A DNA stretch of 64,000 nt from Pseudomonadota bacterium. GTDB taxonomy: Bacteria > Pseudomonadota > Alphaproteobacteria > Dongiales > Dongiaceae. Positions 49,722 to 58,629 of this stretch are shown in pieces. The notes under the pieces were generated by a model. It did no database searches. It worked only from the letters and a program-made list of their open reading frames with translations, and had not been told where the DNA came from. The DNA is taken from assembly GCA_016183985.1 (NCBI GenBank), contig JACPDN010000015.1:95132-159131 (forward strand). The letters are read 5' to 3'. Made by a program: the position numbers and the translations under genes. The first letter of the stretch is position 1. Every line of letters begins with the position of its first letter.

Positions 49722-51127
49722 GGCTTCAAGATATTGGGGCGCGGCCGGGAGAGCGCGCCGGCAGGCATTTCGCCAGCCTTGGGGCCATGTTCTTTGTCAC
49801 CGTGCAACATTTCCGGTCGCCGCGCCGCAACCGGCTGATGCAGCATGTAGAGTGTGTAACCGCAGAGTACGCCGTAGAGGATGTCGCCCTCCAGCATCCA
49901 ATGCGGCATCGTTGCCATGTTAAGCAGCAGAAAGCTGAAATGTGCGGCGATCAACTTCCCGCGCACGCCGGCCGGGGTCCACAGCGCCGTATAGAACATC
50001 GTCGTCCACAGCATCACAAAAGCGATAACGCCCATGACGCCATATTCGTAGACGGCCGAGATCAGCGTGTTATGGGCATAAACGTTCATGATGCCGATCC
50101 AGGAATCCGGCCCGAACCCCAGCAGATGGATTTTGGGGCCGCCCTTGATATAGGCATCAAGATAGCCGCTCCAGATATAGGGCCGCGCGGATAGCAGTTG
50201 CTTTTCTTCGAGCGTGTATTCGTTCTGCGGCTTGACGAGATCATCGATCGATTCGAAGACCGTGACGATATCCTGAAAGCGCTCGCGAAACATCCATCCG
50301 GCGGCAATGACGGCCGCTGAGCTGAAGCCAATCAGCACGACCGCGATGATCGTCCGTTGACGTGGTGAAAAACGGCCAAGGATATCCAAATTGAATTGGG
50401 TGACGATCAGCGGTGCAAAAGCAAGGATAGCGGTGCGGTAGTTCGCCGCTACAATTCCGCCCATGAAGATGAGGAGGATGAGGGATCGCCGCCAGACAGA
50501 CATCCCCGTCGCGAAACAGGCAATGACAAGTCCGGTCGCCAGAACGATCGAGAACGCCGCTTCGTGATTGTATCCACCGATATAGCTGACGGATCCGTCC
50601 CCTTCACTGGCCTTGACCACATGAAAGACGACCGACAATGCCTGGAAACCAAGCGGGGTGACAAAGGCCCAGAGTAGCAGGTTGGTCATGCGCTTTTCAC
50701 CCAGCGCCTGCAGCCCTTCATAGACGCTGATCATCATGATCACGAGATAACCGAACTTTACGCCGACATCGATGATCTTGGGGATCGTGTGATTGGCAAG
50801 ACCACTGACGACGACAACAGCAATGAGGAAATAGCAGGGGATCAACTGCTTGATCAGCAAGTGCCGGCTACGGATCAGGAGAAGCCCCAACAGAAAGACC
50901 GAAGACGACCCCAGAGCGTTCCAAGACAGCCCGATGGGAGAGGCGCTGAAGGTGAAAGTATGATGCGCAGACGCAAGATAGCGGAAGGCAAGTGCGAAAC
51001 AGGCAAAGGCCGCAACGACACTCGGCACCCGCCACAGGCGATAGGCGAGAACAAGGAGAATCACCAATGTGGCTGGATAGAGCAGCCACGCCGGCAAAGT
51101 TGCACCCAGGGCGACGCCTTCAGTCAT
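49718..51127 (-). CDS. O-antigen ligase/polymerase family membrane protein (Wzy-like)
   Basis: A 469-residue protein with about eleven or twelve hydrophobic segments and the large periplasmic loop typical of Wzy_C proteins (around residues 275-340, ending near LLGFGPDSWIGIMNVYAHNT). The HNTLISAVYEYGVMGVIAF segment closely matches the conserved histidine region of O-antigen ligases and exopolysaccharide polymerases. With a Wzx-like flippase and a chain-length protein in the locus, polymerisation of repeat units is the likely role. Transcribed alone, between two plus-strand genes. Confidence 0.85.
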   Translation of the reverse strand: MTEGVALGATLPAWLLYPATLVILLVLAYRLWRVPSVVAAFACFALAFRYLASAHHTFTFSASPIGLSWNALGSSSVFLLGLLLIRSRHLLIKQLIPCYFLIAVVVVSGLANHTIPKIIDVGVKFGYLVIMMISVYEGLQALGEKRMTNLLLWAFVTPLGFQALSVVFHVVKASEGDGSVSYIGGYNHEAAFSIVLATGLVIACFATGMSVWRRSLILLIFMGGIVAANYRTAILAFAPLIVTQFNLDILGRFSPRQRTIIAVVLIGFSSAAVIAAGWMFRERFQDIVTVFESIDDLVKPQNEYTLEEKQLLSARPYIWSGYLDAYIKGGPKIHLLGFGPDSWIGIMNVYAHNTLISAVYEYGVMGVIAFVMLWTTMFYTALWTPAGVRGKLIAAHFSFLLLNMATMPHWMLEGDILYGVLCGYTLYMLHQPVAARRPEMLHGDKEHGPKAGEMPAGALSRPRPNILKP

Positions 51128-51300
51128 CGATCATTTTCCATCGCAGATCGTTCTGATAACCCTCGACCATATGCAACACGCCCCGGCAATCGAAAGCCAG
51201 CCATCGGCGCGGTTGTCACGGAATTGCCCCGCGCCTCGCGTTGACAGTCCACCCCACGATCCCCAGTCTTTTGGCCAACACCATGACGCACAGGTCTTAG

Positions 51301-52749
51301 ATGCCCCATAAAAACGATCGACTTTCCATCCTGGCTCTCGCCGGCCTCAATCGCCGTCGATTTACGCAGATGCTGCTGGCGGCCGGAATGCTCAAAATCG
51401 GCGCCAGCCCAGCCAGGGCGGCCGTTGCCGACGGTTTTTCGCCCGCCACACAAAAGGCGATTGGTGGCGCGCGGTCTTTCAAGTATTTCACGCGCTGGGG
51501 CAATGGCGGTCACAGCGGCGAAAGCTGGAAGAATGCGATGCCTCTGCAATGGCTCGCCAAGTCGCAGGCCCTGGCGCGGCCGGGTGATGCGTTGCTGCTG
51601 GCCGTCGATCCGGCAAAACCGGCGCTCTTCGAACTCGGACGGAAGAAGCCCCAGATCTTTTTGCGCAATGCCGGAACAGCAAGCGACCCGGTCATCGTGA
51701 TGGCCGGCGTCGTCAACGAAGCTGGTATTCTGGCATTGCCGACAGGCGATTCGCCAGACGCGCAGTTCCGCAGCGTTGCGCCATGGTCCATCGCGGAATT
51801 CAATCGCAGCAAGGGCGCCCCCTTCTTTCTTGGCCTCGAAAAGGGTGCCGGCCATATTCTGCTTGCCGGCTTTTCCATGGAAGGAACATCCGGCGACGGC
51901 TTCTTCAAATTCCGCTCCGGCAAACCCAAATCGGCCGATTTCGACGACATAACTTTCGCCGATATCTCGGGCATGAATGTGGGACGTATCATCGAGACGG
52001 ATGAAGGCAGCCGACTGAGCAATATTACCGTACGGGATTGCCGTGCGTTGGGCATCATTCGTGGCTTTGCACGGTTCCATAATCTGTCGCAATCCAGCTT
52101 TCGCAATCTCGACCTCGACGCCAACAATCTCGACGCCGGCGCCAAGAATGTCTGCCAGCTGATCGCCATCGCGAAAGGCAGCGAGATCCTGTTCGAGAAC
52201 GTTCAAATGCGCAACGCCATCAGCACCAAGACTCTGCCCGATGGCTCCCCTGGCTATACCCAAGGTGACGGTATCGTCTGCGAGAAGGGCACCAGCCGCA
52301 TTACCATCCGCAACTGCCACGGCAGCAATATGGGCGATGCCGCTTTCGACCTGAAAACGAAGGATGTCACGATTGAAAAAAGCGGCTCCGACAAATGCAA
52401 GTTCGGGGCACGCATCTGGGTCGCCGGCAACAATCTGATCCGAGACTGCGATTTCCGCGAGCCCGTCAGCCGCGGCAACGCTGCCGGCTGCTGCGTGCAG
52501 GTGACCGGACAATGCGACATCGTCGACACCAAGCTGCAAGCCGGTGAAGGCACCTTCGCCTTCGGCCTCAACAAGCTCAAAAGCAGCGAGCCGCCCATGA
52601 TCCGCATGCGCGGCGGGTCTATCGAGTTGCGCGATGGCGCCACCCTCGCCCACAGCAATGCCTCCGGTGTCATCGAATTGCATGACGTGGCCGTGAATGG
52701 CGAGATGCAGAGCGAGACGATTCAGGTGAATAGCAGCACCACACCCTAG
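51301..52749 (+). CDS. Tat-exported right-handed beta-helix protein (possible polysaccharide-acting enzyme)
   Basis: A 482-residue protein with a twin-arginine motif NRRRFTQMLLAAGMLKIGAS near residues 17-36. The mature part shows short repeating beta-strand segments with Asn ladders: NITVRDCRALGIIRGFARF, SSFRNLDLDANNLDAGAKN, RITIRNCHGSNMGDAAFDL, DVTIEKSGSDKCKFGA and NLIRDCDFREPVSRGNA. This is the pattern of a right-handed parallel beta-helix, common in polysaccharide lyases, epimerases and hydrolases. No family-specific catalytic motif can be fixed, so the activity is open; trimming or modifying the polymer in the periplasm would fit. It has a 4-nt stop overlap with the acetyltransferase gene. 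Confidence 0.75.
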   Translation: MPHKNDRLSILALAGLNRRRFTQMLLAAGMLKIGASPARAAVADGFSPATQKAIGGARSFKYFTRWGNGGHSGESWKNAMPLQWLAKSQALARPGDALLLAVDPAKPALFELGRKKPQIFLRNAGTASDPVIVMAGVVNEAGILALPTGDSPDAQFRSVAPWSIAEFNRSKGAPFFLGLEKGAGHILLAGFSMEGTSGDGFFKFRSGKPKSADFDDITFADISGMNVGRIIETDEGSRLSNITVRDCRALGIIRGFARFHNLSQSSFRNLDLDANNLDAGAKNVCQLIAIAKGSEILFENVQMRNAISTKTLPDGSPGYTQGDGIVCEKGTSRITIRNCHGSNMGDAAFDLKTKDVTIEKSGSDKCKFGARIWVAGNNLIRDCDFREPVSRGNAAGCCVQVTGQCDIVDTKLQAGEGTFAFGLNKLKSSEPPMIRMRGGSIELRDGATLAHSNASGVIELHDVAVNGEMQSETIQVNSSTTP

Positions 52750-53444
52750 AGAGGTGCGATACGATTCACATAATCGGCCGATCCGGCAAGGGAAAGAACC
52801 TTGGCCGGAATGCCGCCGACGACACCGTTCTCCGGCACATCCTTTGTCACAACCGCATTGGCACCGACGACCGAGCCGTCACCAAGTCGCACACGCCCGA
52901 TGACCTTGGCGCCTGACGCCAGGAACACTCGGTCGCCGACGATCGGCGAGCCCATGTATTTGCCGCGATTGGCCTGGCCCAGCATGATACCGTGCGTGAA
53001 ATTGACATTACTGCCGATGACGGCATCGCCGTTCACATAGATGCCGCCGAAACGGTTGATAAAGAAGCCCGGCCCGATCACCGTGTATTCGGGGATGACG
53101 ATGCCGTATTTGTAGCGGCAGCGCAGCAGGATCCATTTGCTCAAAGGATAGAGCAGCAGCAGCTTGGCCCAGGACTTCACCCGGAAATAGCCGCAGGTGC
53201 GCATCCAGACGGTGTATTTATAGCCGGGCGTAAACAGGAAATGGCGCAGGAAGGACTTGACGTCGGACTTGCCGGCATAACGATAGAGGTCGGCCCTCAG
53301 CCAGCTCTTCAACTGCGCGAAGCTCCGCGCGCAGCCGGCCGTATGTGGCTTGGCAAGATCATCGATCGAACGCGGTCCCACATCGTCAACCCGCTCACTG
53401 CCTGCCAATGGAATGTCCTGCGACATACTCATGCTCTCGCTCAT
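52746..53444 (-). CDS. Serine acetyltransferase-like left-handed beta-helix acetyltransferase
   Basis: A 232-residue protein with an N-terminal helical region and a hexapeptide-repeat left-handed beta-helix: YTVIGPGFFINRFGGIYVNG, AVIGSNVNFTHGIMLGQANR, GSPIVGDRVFLASGAKVIGR and GSVVGANAVVTKDVPENGVV, ending in GIPAKVLSL. THG supplies the usual catalytic histidine. It resembles the CysE-like acetyltransferases of exopolysaccharide clusters and probably O-acetylates the polymer or its precursor. ATG 53444 follows AAGGAG; the upstream open frame overlaps the chain-length gene and is not protein-like. Confidence 0.87.
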   Translation of the reverse strand: MSESMSMSQDIPLAGSERVDDVGPRSIDDLAKPHTAGCARSFAQLKSWLRADLYRYAGKSDVKSFLRHFLFTPGYKYTVWMRTCGYFRVKSWAKLLLLYPLSKWILLRCRYKYGIVIPEYTVIGPGFFINRFGGIYVNGDAVIGSNVNFTHGIMLGQANRGKYMGSPIVGDRVFLASGAKVIGRVRLGDGSVVGANAVVTKDVPENGVVGGIPAKVLSLAGSADYVNRIAPL

Positions 53445-53466
53445 CCGCTCCTTGCCTCCCTTGCCG

Positions 53467-55179
53467 TCACATCGGCGGCAGATATTTGATATACAGGAAT
53501 GATGAAATGCCGATGGCGCAGACGACGGTGAGACTGGCCATCCCGGCATAGCGCCAGCGACGCGCTTTGACCTCTGCGCGTGTCTTGATATAGGGCACCG
53601 AAACCAGCGGCATCTCACCGAACACATGCGCCAGGTTGCGACCGTCATAGATGCGCGCGTCGAGCATATCGAGCGCGATCATCACGGCAGCGCCCAACAT
53701 CATCGACAGCATGAAGCCGGCCGCATAAAGAAGCTTGCGATTGGGTGACACCGGTGAGTCCGGAAATTGCGGCGGCTCAATGACCGAGAAGGTCTCTCCC
53801 TTGCTCTGCTGCTCCATGTTCTCGGCGACCTGGGCATCCGCTTCCTTGTCCTTGAAACTCTGATAGCGCTGCAGCGCTGCCCGGTGCTGCTCCTGCAGCG
53901 AGTTGTATTCGGCCTCGATGGCCGGGGTCTGCAGGATGCGCGCCTGCAGATCCTCGACATTCTTCTCCAGCGTTGTGATTCGCCCCTGGATGCCGCCCAA
54001 TTGGGCACTGGCGTCAGAGAGCTGGGCCTGCAGCTGGATATAGATCGGGTTGTCCGGCGGCCCCTGCGGCGCCGTCAGCTTGGAGATTTTCGGTGCCGGC
54101 TTGTTCGCGAGATCGGCCAACTGGCGGCGCAGTTTGACGACCTCAGGGTGCTTTTCGCCATAGCGCTGCAGCGCCTCGTTAAGCTGCGCCTGCAGCGTGT
54201 CGTATTTCGCACGGTCGAGCGAGGCATTGTCGACCTGACCCAGCTGCGCCTTGAGGCCGTTGATCTGCCGCTCGAGCCGCACCACGTCGGGATGCTTCTC
54301 GCCATACTTGGCCGACATGTCGCTGTATTGCAGTTCCAGCTGCAGCAGTTGGGCTTGTGGTGTCGCCGGCCGGCCATCCGACATCATCGGCGTATAGGGG
54401 CTGATCGTGGCCAACTGGTTCTGCAGGAAGGTACGCTTGTCGGTGAGGATTTGCAGATCGCTGCGGCTCTGCAGCAACTGCGCTTGCGCCTGATTGAGAA
54501 GCTGCGTGTTGAAATTGAACTGCTCCGGCAAGCTGCCGTTGTATTTCGACTTCAGATCGAGCAGGCGCTTTTCGAGATTCTGCACATCCGATGACAGCTT
54601 CTCCGCCTGTTCGGTGAGGAACACCGTGGTACCAGCTGCCTTCTCTTGCCGCGTCTTGTCGTTTTCGGCGAGATAGATGTCAGTCAGGCGATTGGTCACC
54701 TGCTGCGCGACGCTCGGATCCTCATGCTCGAACGAGAGATTGAAGGCGATGGTCGCCTGGTTCTGCTGCCGGCGATTCTGCTGCGGCGCGCCAAGATCGG
54801 CGCTGACCACCTCCATCGTCACCAGGCTACGCATGTTGTTGACGATCGCCGAGCGCGGCATGGTCAGCTGCATGTCGGGATAGAGTCCGAAGCGATCGAT
54901 GATCTCATTCAGATGCTGGCTGGTCATGACGCGCTGCTGGATGACCTGCAGCCGTTCATTGGCAAAGGTCGAAACCGTCGATTTGACAAGATCGGCCGGC
55001 ACGTCCGGCTCCTCGATCAGGATCGTCGCTGTCGACTGATAGCTTGCCTTCAGGTTCATGACGACGACAACCGTCGCCACAATGCCGATGGCAGCGACGA
55101 CAATGCCGTACAATTTGCGCCGACGCAGCGCTCCCATGATGTCGATATTGATCAGACGATCATCAGCTTCCATGGCCAT
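53467..55179 (-). CDS. Chain-length determinant / GumC-type polysaccharide co-polymerase
   Basis: A 570-residue inner-membrane protein with a Wzz-type N-terminus (INIDIMGALRRRKLYGIVVA, first membrane helix about 17-37) and a long periplasmic coiled-coil region (roughly 180-470). A second membrane helix (LLYAAGFMLSMMLGAAVMIA) and a third close to the C-terminus follow. The motif KYGEKHPDVVRLERQI recurs as RYGEKHPEVVKLRRQL about 60 residues later, so this segment is internally duplicated. No cytoplasmic kinase domain is fused; the kinase-like protein is encoded 8 kb away. It controls polymer length and export. ATG 55179 follows GGAAG. Confidence 0.88.
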   Translation of the reverse strand: MAMEADDRLINIDIMGALRRRKLYGIVVAAIGIVATVVVVMNLKASYQSTATILIEEPDVPADLVKSTVSTFANERLQVIQQRVMTSQHLNEIIDRFGLYPDMQLTMPRSAIVNNMRSLVTMEVVSADLGAPQQNRRQQNQATIAFNLSFEHEDPSVAQQVTNRLTDIYLAENDKTRQEKAAGTTVFLTEQAEKLSSDVQNLEKRLLDLKSKYNGSLPEQFNFNTQLLNQAQAQLLQSRSDLQILTDKRTFLQNQLATISPYTPMMSDGRPATPQAQLLQLELQYSDMSAKYGEKHPDVVRLERQINGLKAQLGQVDNASLDRAKYDTLQAQLNEALQRYGEKHPEVVKLRRQLADLANKPAPKISKLTAPQGPPDNPIYIQLQAQLSDASAQLGGIQGRITTLEKNVEDLQARILQTPAIEAEYNSLQEQHRAALQRYQSFKDKEADAQVAENMEQQSKGETFSVIEPPQFPDSPVSPNRKLLYAAGFMLSMMLGAAVMIALDMLDARIYDGRNLAHVFGEMPLVSVPYIKTRAEVKARRWRYAGMASLTVVCAIGISSFLYIKYLPPM

Positions 55180-55228
55180 CTCGATCTTCCACCTTTTCGT
55201 TCGGCCGGTCCCTTGCCTGCACTGCCAT

Positions 55229-56833
55229 TTACGGCAGGTAGGCTGGGAGGACGGGCAATAATTCCCCGATAAAACTCTGCATTTGTGTGTCGACGGCAGC
55301 GATGTCGCCGCCATTGATCGGCGCCACGAAGCGGACCAGCGCGCCATCGCGCCGGTTTTCCATGACGGCATTGGCAAAGAGCCGCGCCTTTGCATGGTAT
55401 TCATTCGTCACGATGGCGCCGCCTTCGACGAACCAGTAATAGACCAGCTGGCGCGTACTGCCCTGTGCGATAATGATGCGATTGGCGGGAATGACCGTCG
55501 TCGTGCCGTCACGGCTGAAGGTCAGTGTCGTCTCTTGCGCCTGTTCGATCTGCCAACCACCGCCCGGCATGCAGACGAGCGGCGAATGCGCCGCATTTCC
55601 ACTGTATTGCGAGCTGTAATAGGCGATCCAGGCGTTGACCAGTTCGCCTTCGTTGCGGACGAAGTTAACGCTGAGATGATCGGTCGCATTGAGGGCACGC
55701 AGGGATTCATCGTCGACCGGCGCTTCGACGCCGCGCCAGGCGCCAATCTCCCGCGGGAATAGTGCAAAGCTGCTGCGCATCGGCGCATGCTCCGCCCGCG
55801 TGCCGATGCCCACGACCAGCAGCAGCGCTGCCAAGGCAAGGCCAGCGACGGCAAGGCTCGGCCAGGCCTGCCCTTCGCGTATCGTGGCGCGCCCGTGATC
55901 GCGGGCTGGCAGATCGAGATCGAGCCGGCGCAGCAGCGAACGGTCGCTGCCGCCGACAAAGCACAGCAACTTCATTTCCACGGCCAGGATAACAAGACAA
56001 GCGCAGTAGATGATCCAGCCTTCGAAATCATGGAAAAAGCCCTCTGCCGCAGCCACCCCGAACCGGTCGACAAGCAATCCCGTAACGCCGATGCGCACGA
56101 TGTTCATGGCGATGGTAATGGGAATGCTGGACAGGAAGATGACGGCCTTCTTCAGTGGGTGGCCGATATAGAGATAGGCACACAGGAACGAAAAGGTCGC
56201 GAGAGGGAAGAGATAGCGCAGGCCACTGCAAGCCTCGGCAACCTGCAGCTGGATCGGCCCCAGGTCGATCACATTGCCCTCGCGCAGGACCGGAATATCC
56301 ACCAGGCGAATGAGCGCCACCGCGCCGATAGAGGAGGCCATCTGCAAGGCACCGGTGAGAATCACCTGAATGCCGTTTGCCATCGGCAGGCCGAACAGCA
56401 GAAAGACCAGGCCCGGCCAAGTGGCACGCGACCGGGCCTCGCCCTGCCAAGCGATATAGATGCCGATGAAACTGAGGAAAAGGCCGACCTGGCCGGGAAA
56501 GCGCGTCTGGCTCAAGGCCTCGACGAGCCCCAACAGCAGGCCAAAACCGACCAACCCGACGCCCCACCACCCCCCGGTCTGCGGCGCTGCGCTGCGCCCT
56601 AAATCCCGCCACAGCATAAGTGCGACGACGACCGGGACCAGCAGACCGTAATTATACTCGGGCGAGTTCATCCAGACGTCGAGCGTCGCTGCGACCGAAT
56701 TGTAGAACGCCGCCGTCACCAGCACACAGTTGATGAGCACCAACACCCATAAAGCGGCGTCCTGCCGGAACAGGGCCGGCAGGCGAAGGGACGGCTTCGC
56801 CGCTGCGGATGAAGCCAGCATTGTCACCGGCAT
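55229..56833 (-). CDS. xrtD: Exosortase fused to EpsI domain (XrtD-like, VPLPA-CTERM type)
   Basis: A 534-residue protein. Residues 1-295 form an eight-helix exosortase with the catalytic triad in place: C202 in VAEACSGLRYLFPLATFSFL, R247 in IAMNIVRIGVTGLL and H268 in EGFFHDFEGWIIY. Residues about 325-534 form an EpsI domain: REIGAWRGVEAPVDDESLRA, YYSSQYSGNAAHSPLVCMPG and GSTRQLVYYWFVEGG. Such fusions are typical of exosortase D, which processes VPLPA-CTERM proteins; the CTERM protein at 46.4-46.9 kb has a compatible signal. It cleaves the sorting signal at the inner membrane. It lies between a GT4 gene and the chain-length gene. Confidence 0.88.
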   Translation of the reverse strand: MPVTMLASSAAAKPSLRLPALFRQDAALWVLVLINCVLVTAAFYNSVAATLDVWMNSPEYNYGLLVPVVVALMLWRDLGRSAAPQTGGWWGVGLVGFGLLLGLVEALSQTRFPGQVGLFLSFIGIYIAWQGEARSRATWPGLVFLLFGLPMANGIQVILTGALQMASSIGAVALIRLVDIPVLREGNVIDLGPIQLQVAEACSGLRYLFPLATFSFLCAYLYIGHPLKKAVIFLSSIPITIAMNIVRIGVTGLLVDRFGVAAAEGFFHDFEGWIIYCACLVILAVEMKLLCFVGGSDRSLLRRLDLDLPARDHGRATIREGQAWPSLAVAGLALAALLLVVGIGTRAEHAPMRSSFALFPREIGAWRGVEAPVDDESLRALNATDHLSVNFVRNEGELVNAWIAYYSSQYSGNAAHSPLVCMPGGGWQIEQAQETTLTFSRDGTTTVIPANRIIIAQGSTRQLVYYWFVEGGAIVTNEYHAKARLFANAVMENRRDGALVRFVAPINGGDIAAVDTQMQSFIGELLPVLPAYLP

Positions 56834-56851
56834 CCCCGCGTCACGGTTTGA

Positions 56852-58021
56852 TCATGCTGCGGCAAGATGGGCATAGACCTTCCGCGTTGCCTCCGTAATG
56901 ACACCCCAATCGAAACGGCGCCCAATCTCCTCGGCGTCGACCTCGAAATGGCGATAGTCTTGTCCGAGTTTTGCCGCCAACGCGTGAACATTGCCGCTGC
57001 GAAAGTAGTTCTCACCGGCAAGGCCGATGTCGACATTGGCTTGAATATCGCTGAGTACCATCGGCACGCCGAGCTTGGCGGCTTCCAATGCGGCAATCGG
57101 CAGCCCCTCATGGGTCGATGGCAGGACAAAGAGCGCGGCGTGCCGATAGAGGGAGCGCAGCGCACCGTGTTTCTGGAAACCGCAGAAGATGACGTCATCG
57201 CCGGCCTTTGCCAAAAGCTGGCGCGAATACGCATCGTCATGATCGGCACGGCCGACGATGGCGAGCTTGTAGCCCGGCTTTGCCACGCGGAACGCATCGA
57301 TCAGCAAATGGAATGCCTTTTCCGGGACCAACCTGCCGACGGCCAGGATATAGCCACCGGGCTCCAGTCCCAATGCTTCGAGCGGTGCTGTACCGTCGCC
57401 AACCAACGGATCGGCCGGCAATTCGGTAGCACCGTTCGGGATGTACTCGATGCGGGCATCGCGGCGGCGATTCTGCCGGCGCAGCTCCTCGGTGACCGAT
57501 TTTGAAACCACGATCACCCGGTGCGCCGCGCGTACCGCACATTGCTCGCCCAGCCGCAACACCGCTTTGGCGATGCTGTTCCATTTTGCGCGTTCGAAAT
57601 CCTGCCCGTGATGCGTCACGACCAGTTTCATGCCCAGGAAGCGCGCCACCGGCCCCAGCAGTGCCGGGCCGATGCCATGGATATGGATGACTTCGGCTTT
57701 CTCGTAAAAGCGCGCGTAAATCACGGCGAGCGCCGTATTGGTGATGGCTTCCAAATACTTGCTGCGCGCTGCCGGCAGTGGCACCACCCGAATGCCTTCA
57801 TATTCATAGGCCGCATCGCCGACATAAGGCCGGCGTCCGATAATGGTGATGTCGTAATCGGCGCTCAGCCTCTTCAGCCGTGGGAAAATCTGTTCGCAGT
57901 GGGATTCAATTCCACCCATGATGCCGGGAACGCCCCTCAGCCCCACGACGCATATCTTGGTCTTCTGGGCGGCACGGCCCGCCACACGACTGGTATTTTC
58001 TAGAATTGAGGCGTCAGCCAC
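56852..58021 (-). CDS. Glycosyltransferase family 4 protein
   Basis: A 389-residue GT-B enzyme of the type starting with KICVVGLRGVPGIMGGIESH, seen in rhamnosyl- and related transferases (DUF1972-like N-terminus). VVTHHGQDFERAKWNSIAKA, GGYILAVGRLVPEKAFHLLI and LPSTHEGLPIAALEAAKLGV follow; the last carries the EX7E motif. GTG at 58021 with GAGGAG upstream is preferred over a TTG at 58081. It is the first gene of the minus-strand set GT4, exosortase, chain-length protein, acetyltransferase. Confidence 0.87.
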   Translation of the reverse strand: MADASILENTSRVAGRAAQKTKICVVGLRGVPGIMGGIESHCEQIFPRLKRLSADYDITIIGRRPYVGDAAYEYEGIRVVPLPAARSKYLEAITNTALAVIYARFYEKAEVIHIHGIGPALLGPVARFLGMKLVVTHHGQDFERAKWNSIAKAVLRLGEQCAVRAAHRVIVVSKSVTEELRRQNRRRDARIEYIPNGATELPADPLVGDGTAPLEALGLEPGGYILAVGRLVPEKAFHLLIDAFRVAKPGYKLAIVGRADHDDAYSRQLLAKAGDDVIFCGFQKHGALRSLYRHAALFVLPSTHEGLPIAALEAAKLGVPMVLSDIQANVDIGLAGENYFRSGNVHALAAKLGQDYRHFEVDAEEIGRRFDWGVITEATRKVYAHLAAA

Positions 58022-58629
58022 GCGATTCTCCTCGTTGTGTACTGCCGCCGAAGACGATTGCTGGACGGTCCGTTTCCGCAATGCAGCATCGCTTCATTTT
58101 GGCGCAATGATGCTAGTCCTTCGCAGTGCGAAGAGCCAGAGACGACTTAGCTTAATACCGTTAACATCTGTGATAATACGGTACATCAGGCGGCAGGCGC
58201 GTCAGGAAATTCCATTTTCTTGAAGCACTTGGCAGTAGCCGTCTCCGACGAACGAATCCAGGTTTGCATGTAACCCAATAATATAAGTGATTATTTTTCG
58301 AGCACTCACAGGTGCACACAATCGTGTTAAAGGAAAATTAAGTATTTCAGGATTCGTTATAAAACCGTGATATTCCTATCAACCAAGCGTAACAAGATGC
58401 AAAAAACGGGCATTTTAACCGTATTTCAGTAAACCACGATTGACGCTCCCAGGCCCTCCCAGCTTAGCTTCGCGGCGATGAACTTTTGCAATGCAGCGAG
58501 CGATGACGCGGGCTCTTCGGGCCTCGCAAAGCTCCCAATGCGAAAGAACGTTAATTTGTCAGGCAAAACGGGCGGATAGCCGTGTGATGCCGGCAGGAAG
58601 CAGTCTCGCAACTCGTCATGGAGCCAGCT
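58022..58629. promoter_or_regulatory. AT-rich divergent spacer between GT4 and VWA-protein genes
   Basis: About 600 bases, markedly richer in A and T between 58,250 and 58,430 than the surrounding genes. No supported coding region or RNA gene was seen. It must contain promoters for both flanking genes; several TATAAT-like stretches (for example near 58,370) prevent a unique choice. The low GC may mark a silencer-binding or horizontally acquired segment. Confidence 0.35.

Noticed and set aside
51124..52683. 519-codon minus-strand frame opposite the beta-helix gene
   Set aside because: The plus-strand gene has a Tat signal and beta-helix repeats, whereas the opposite frame shows no features and would overlap the divergent promoter region.
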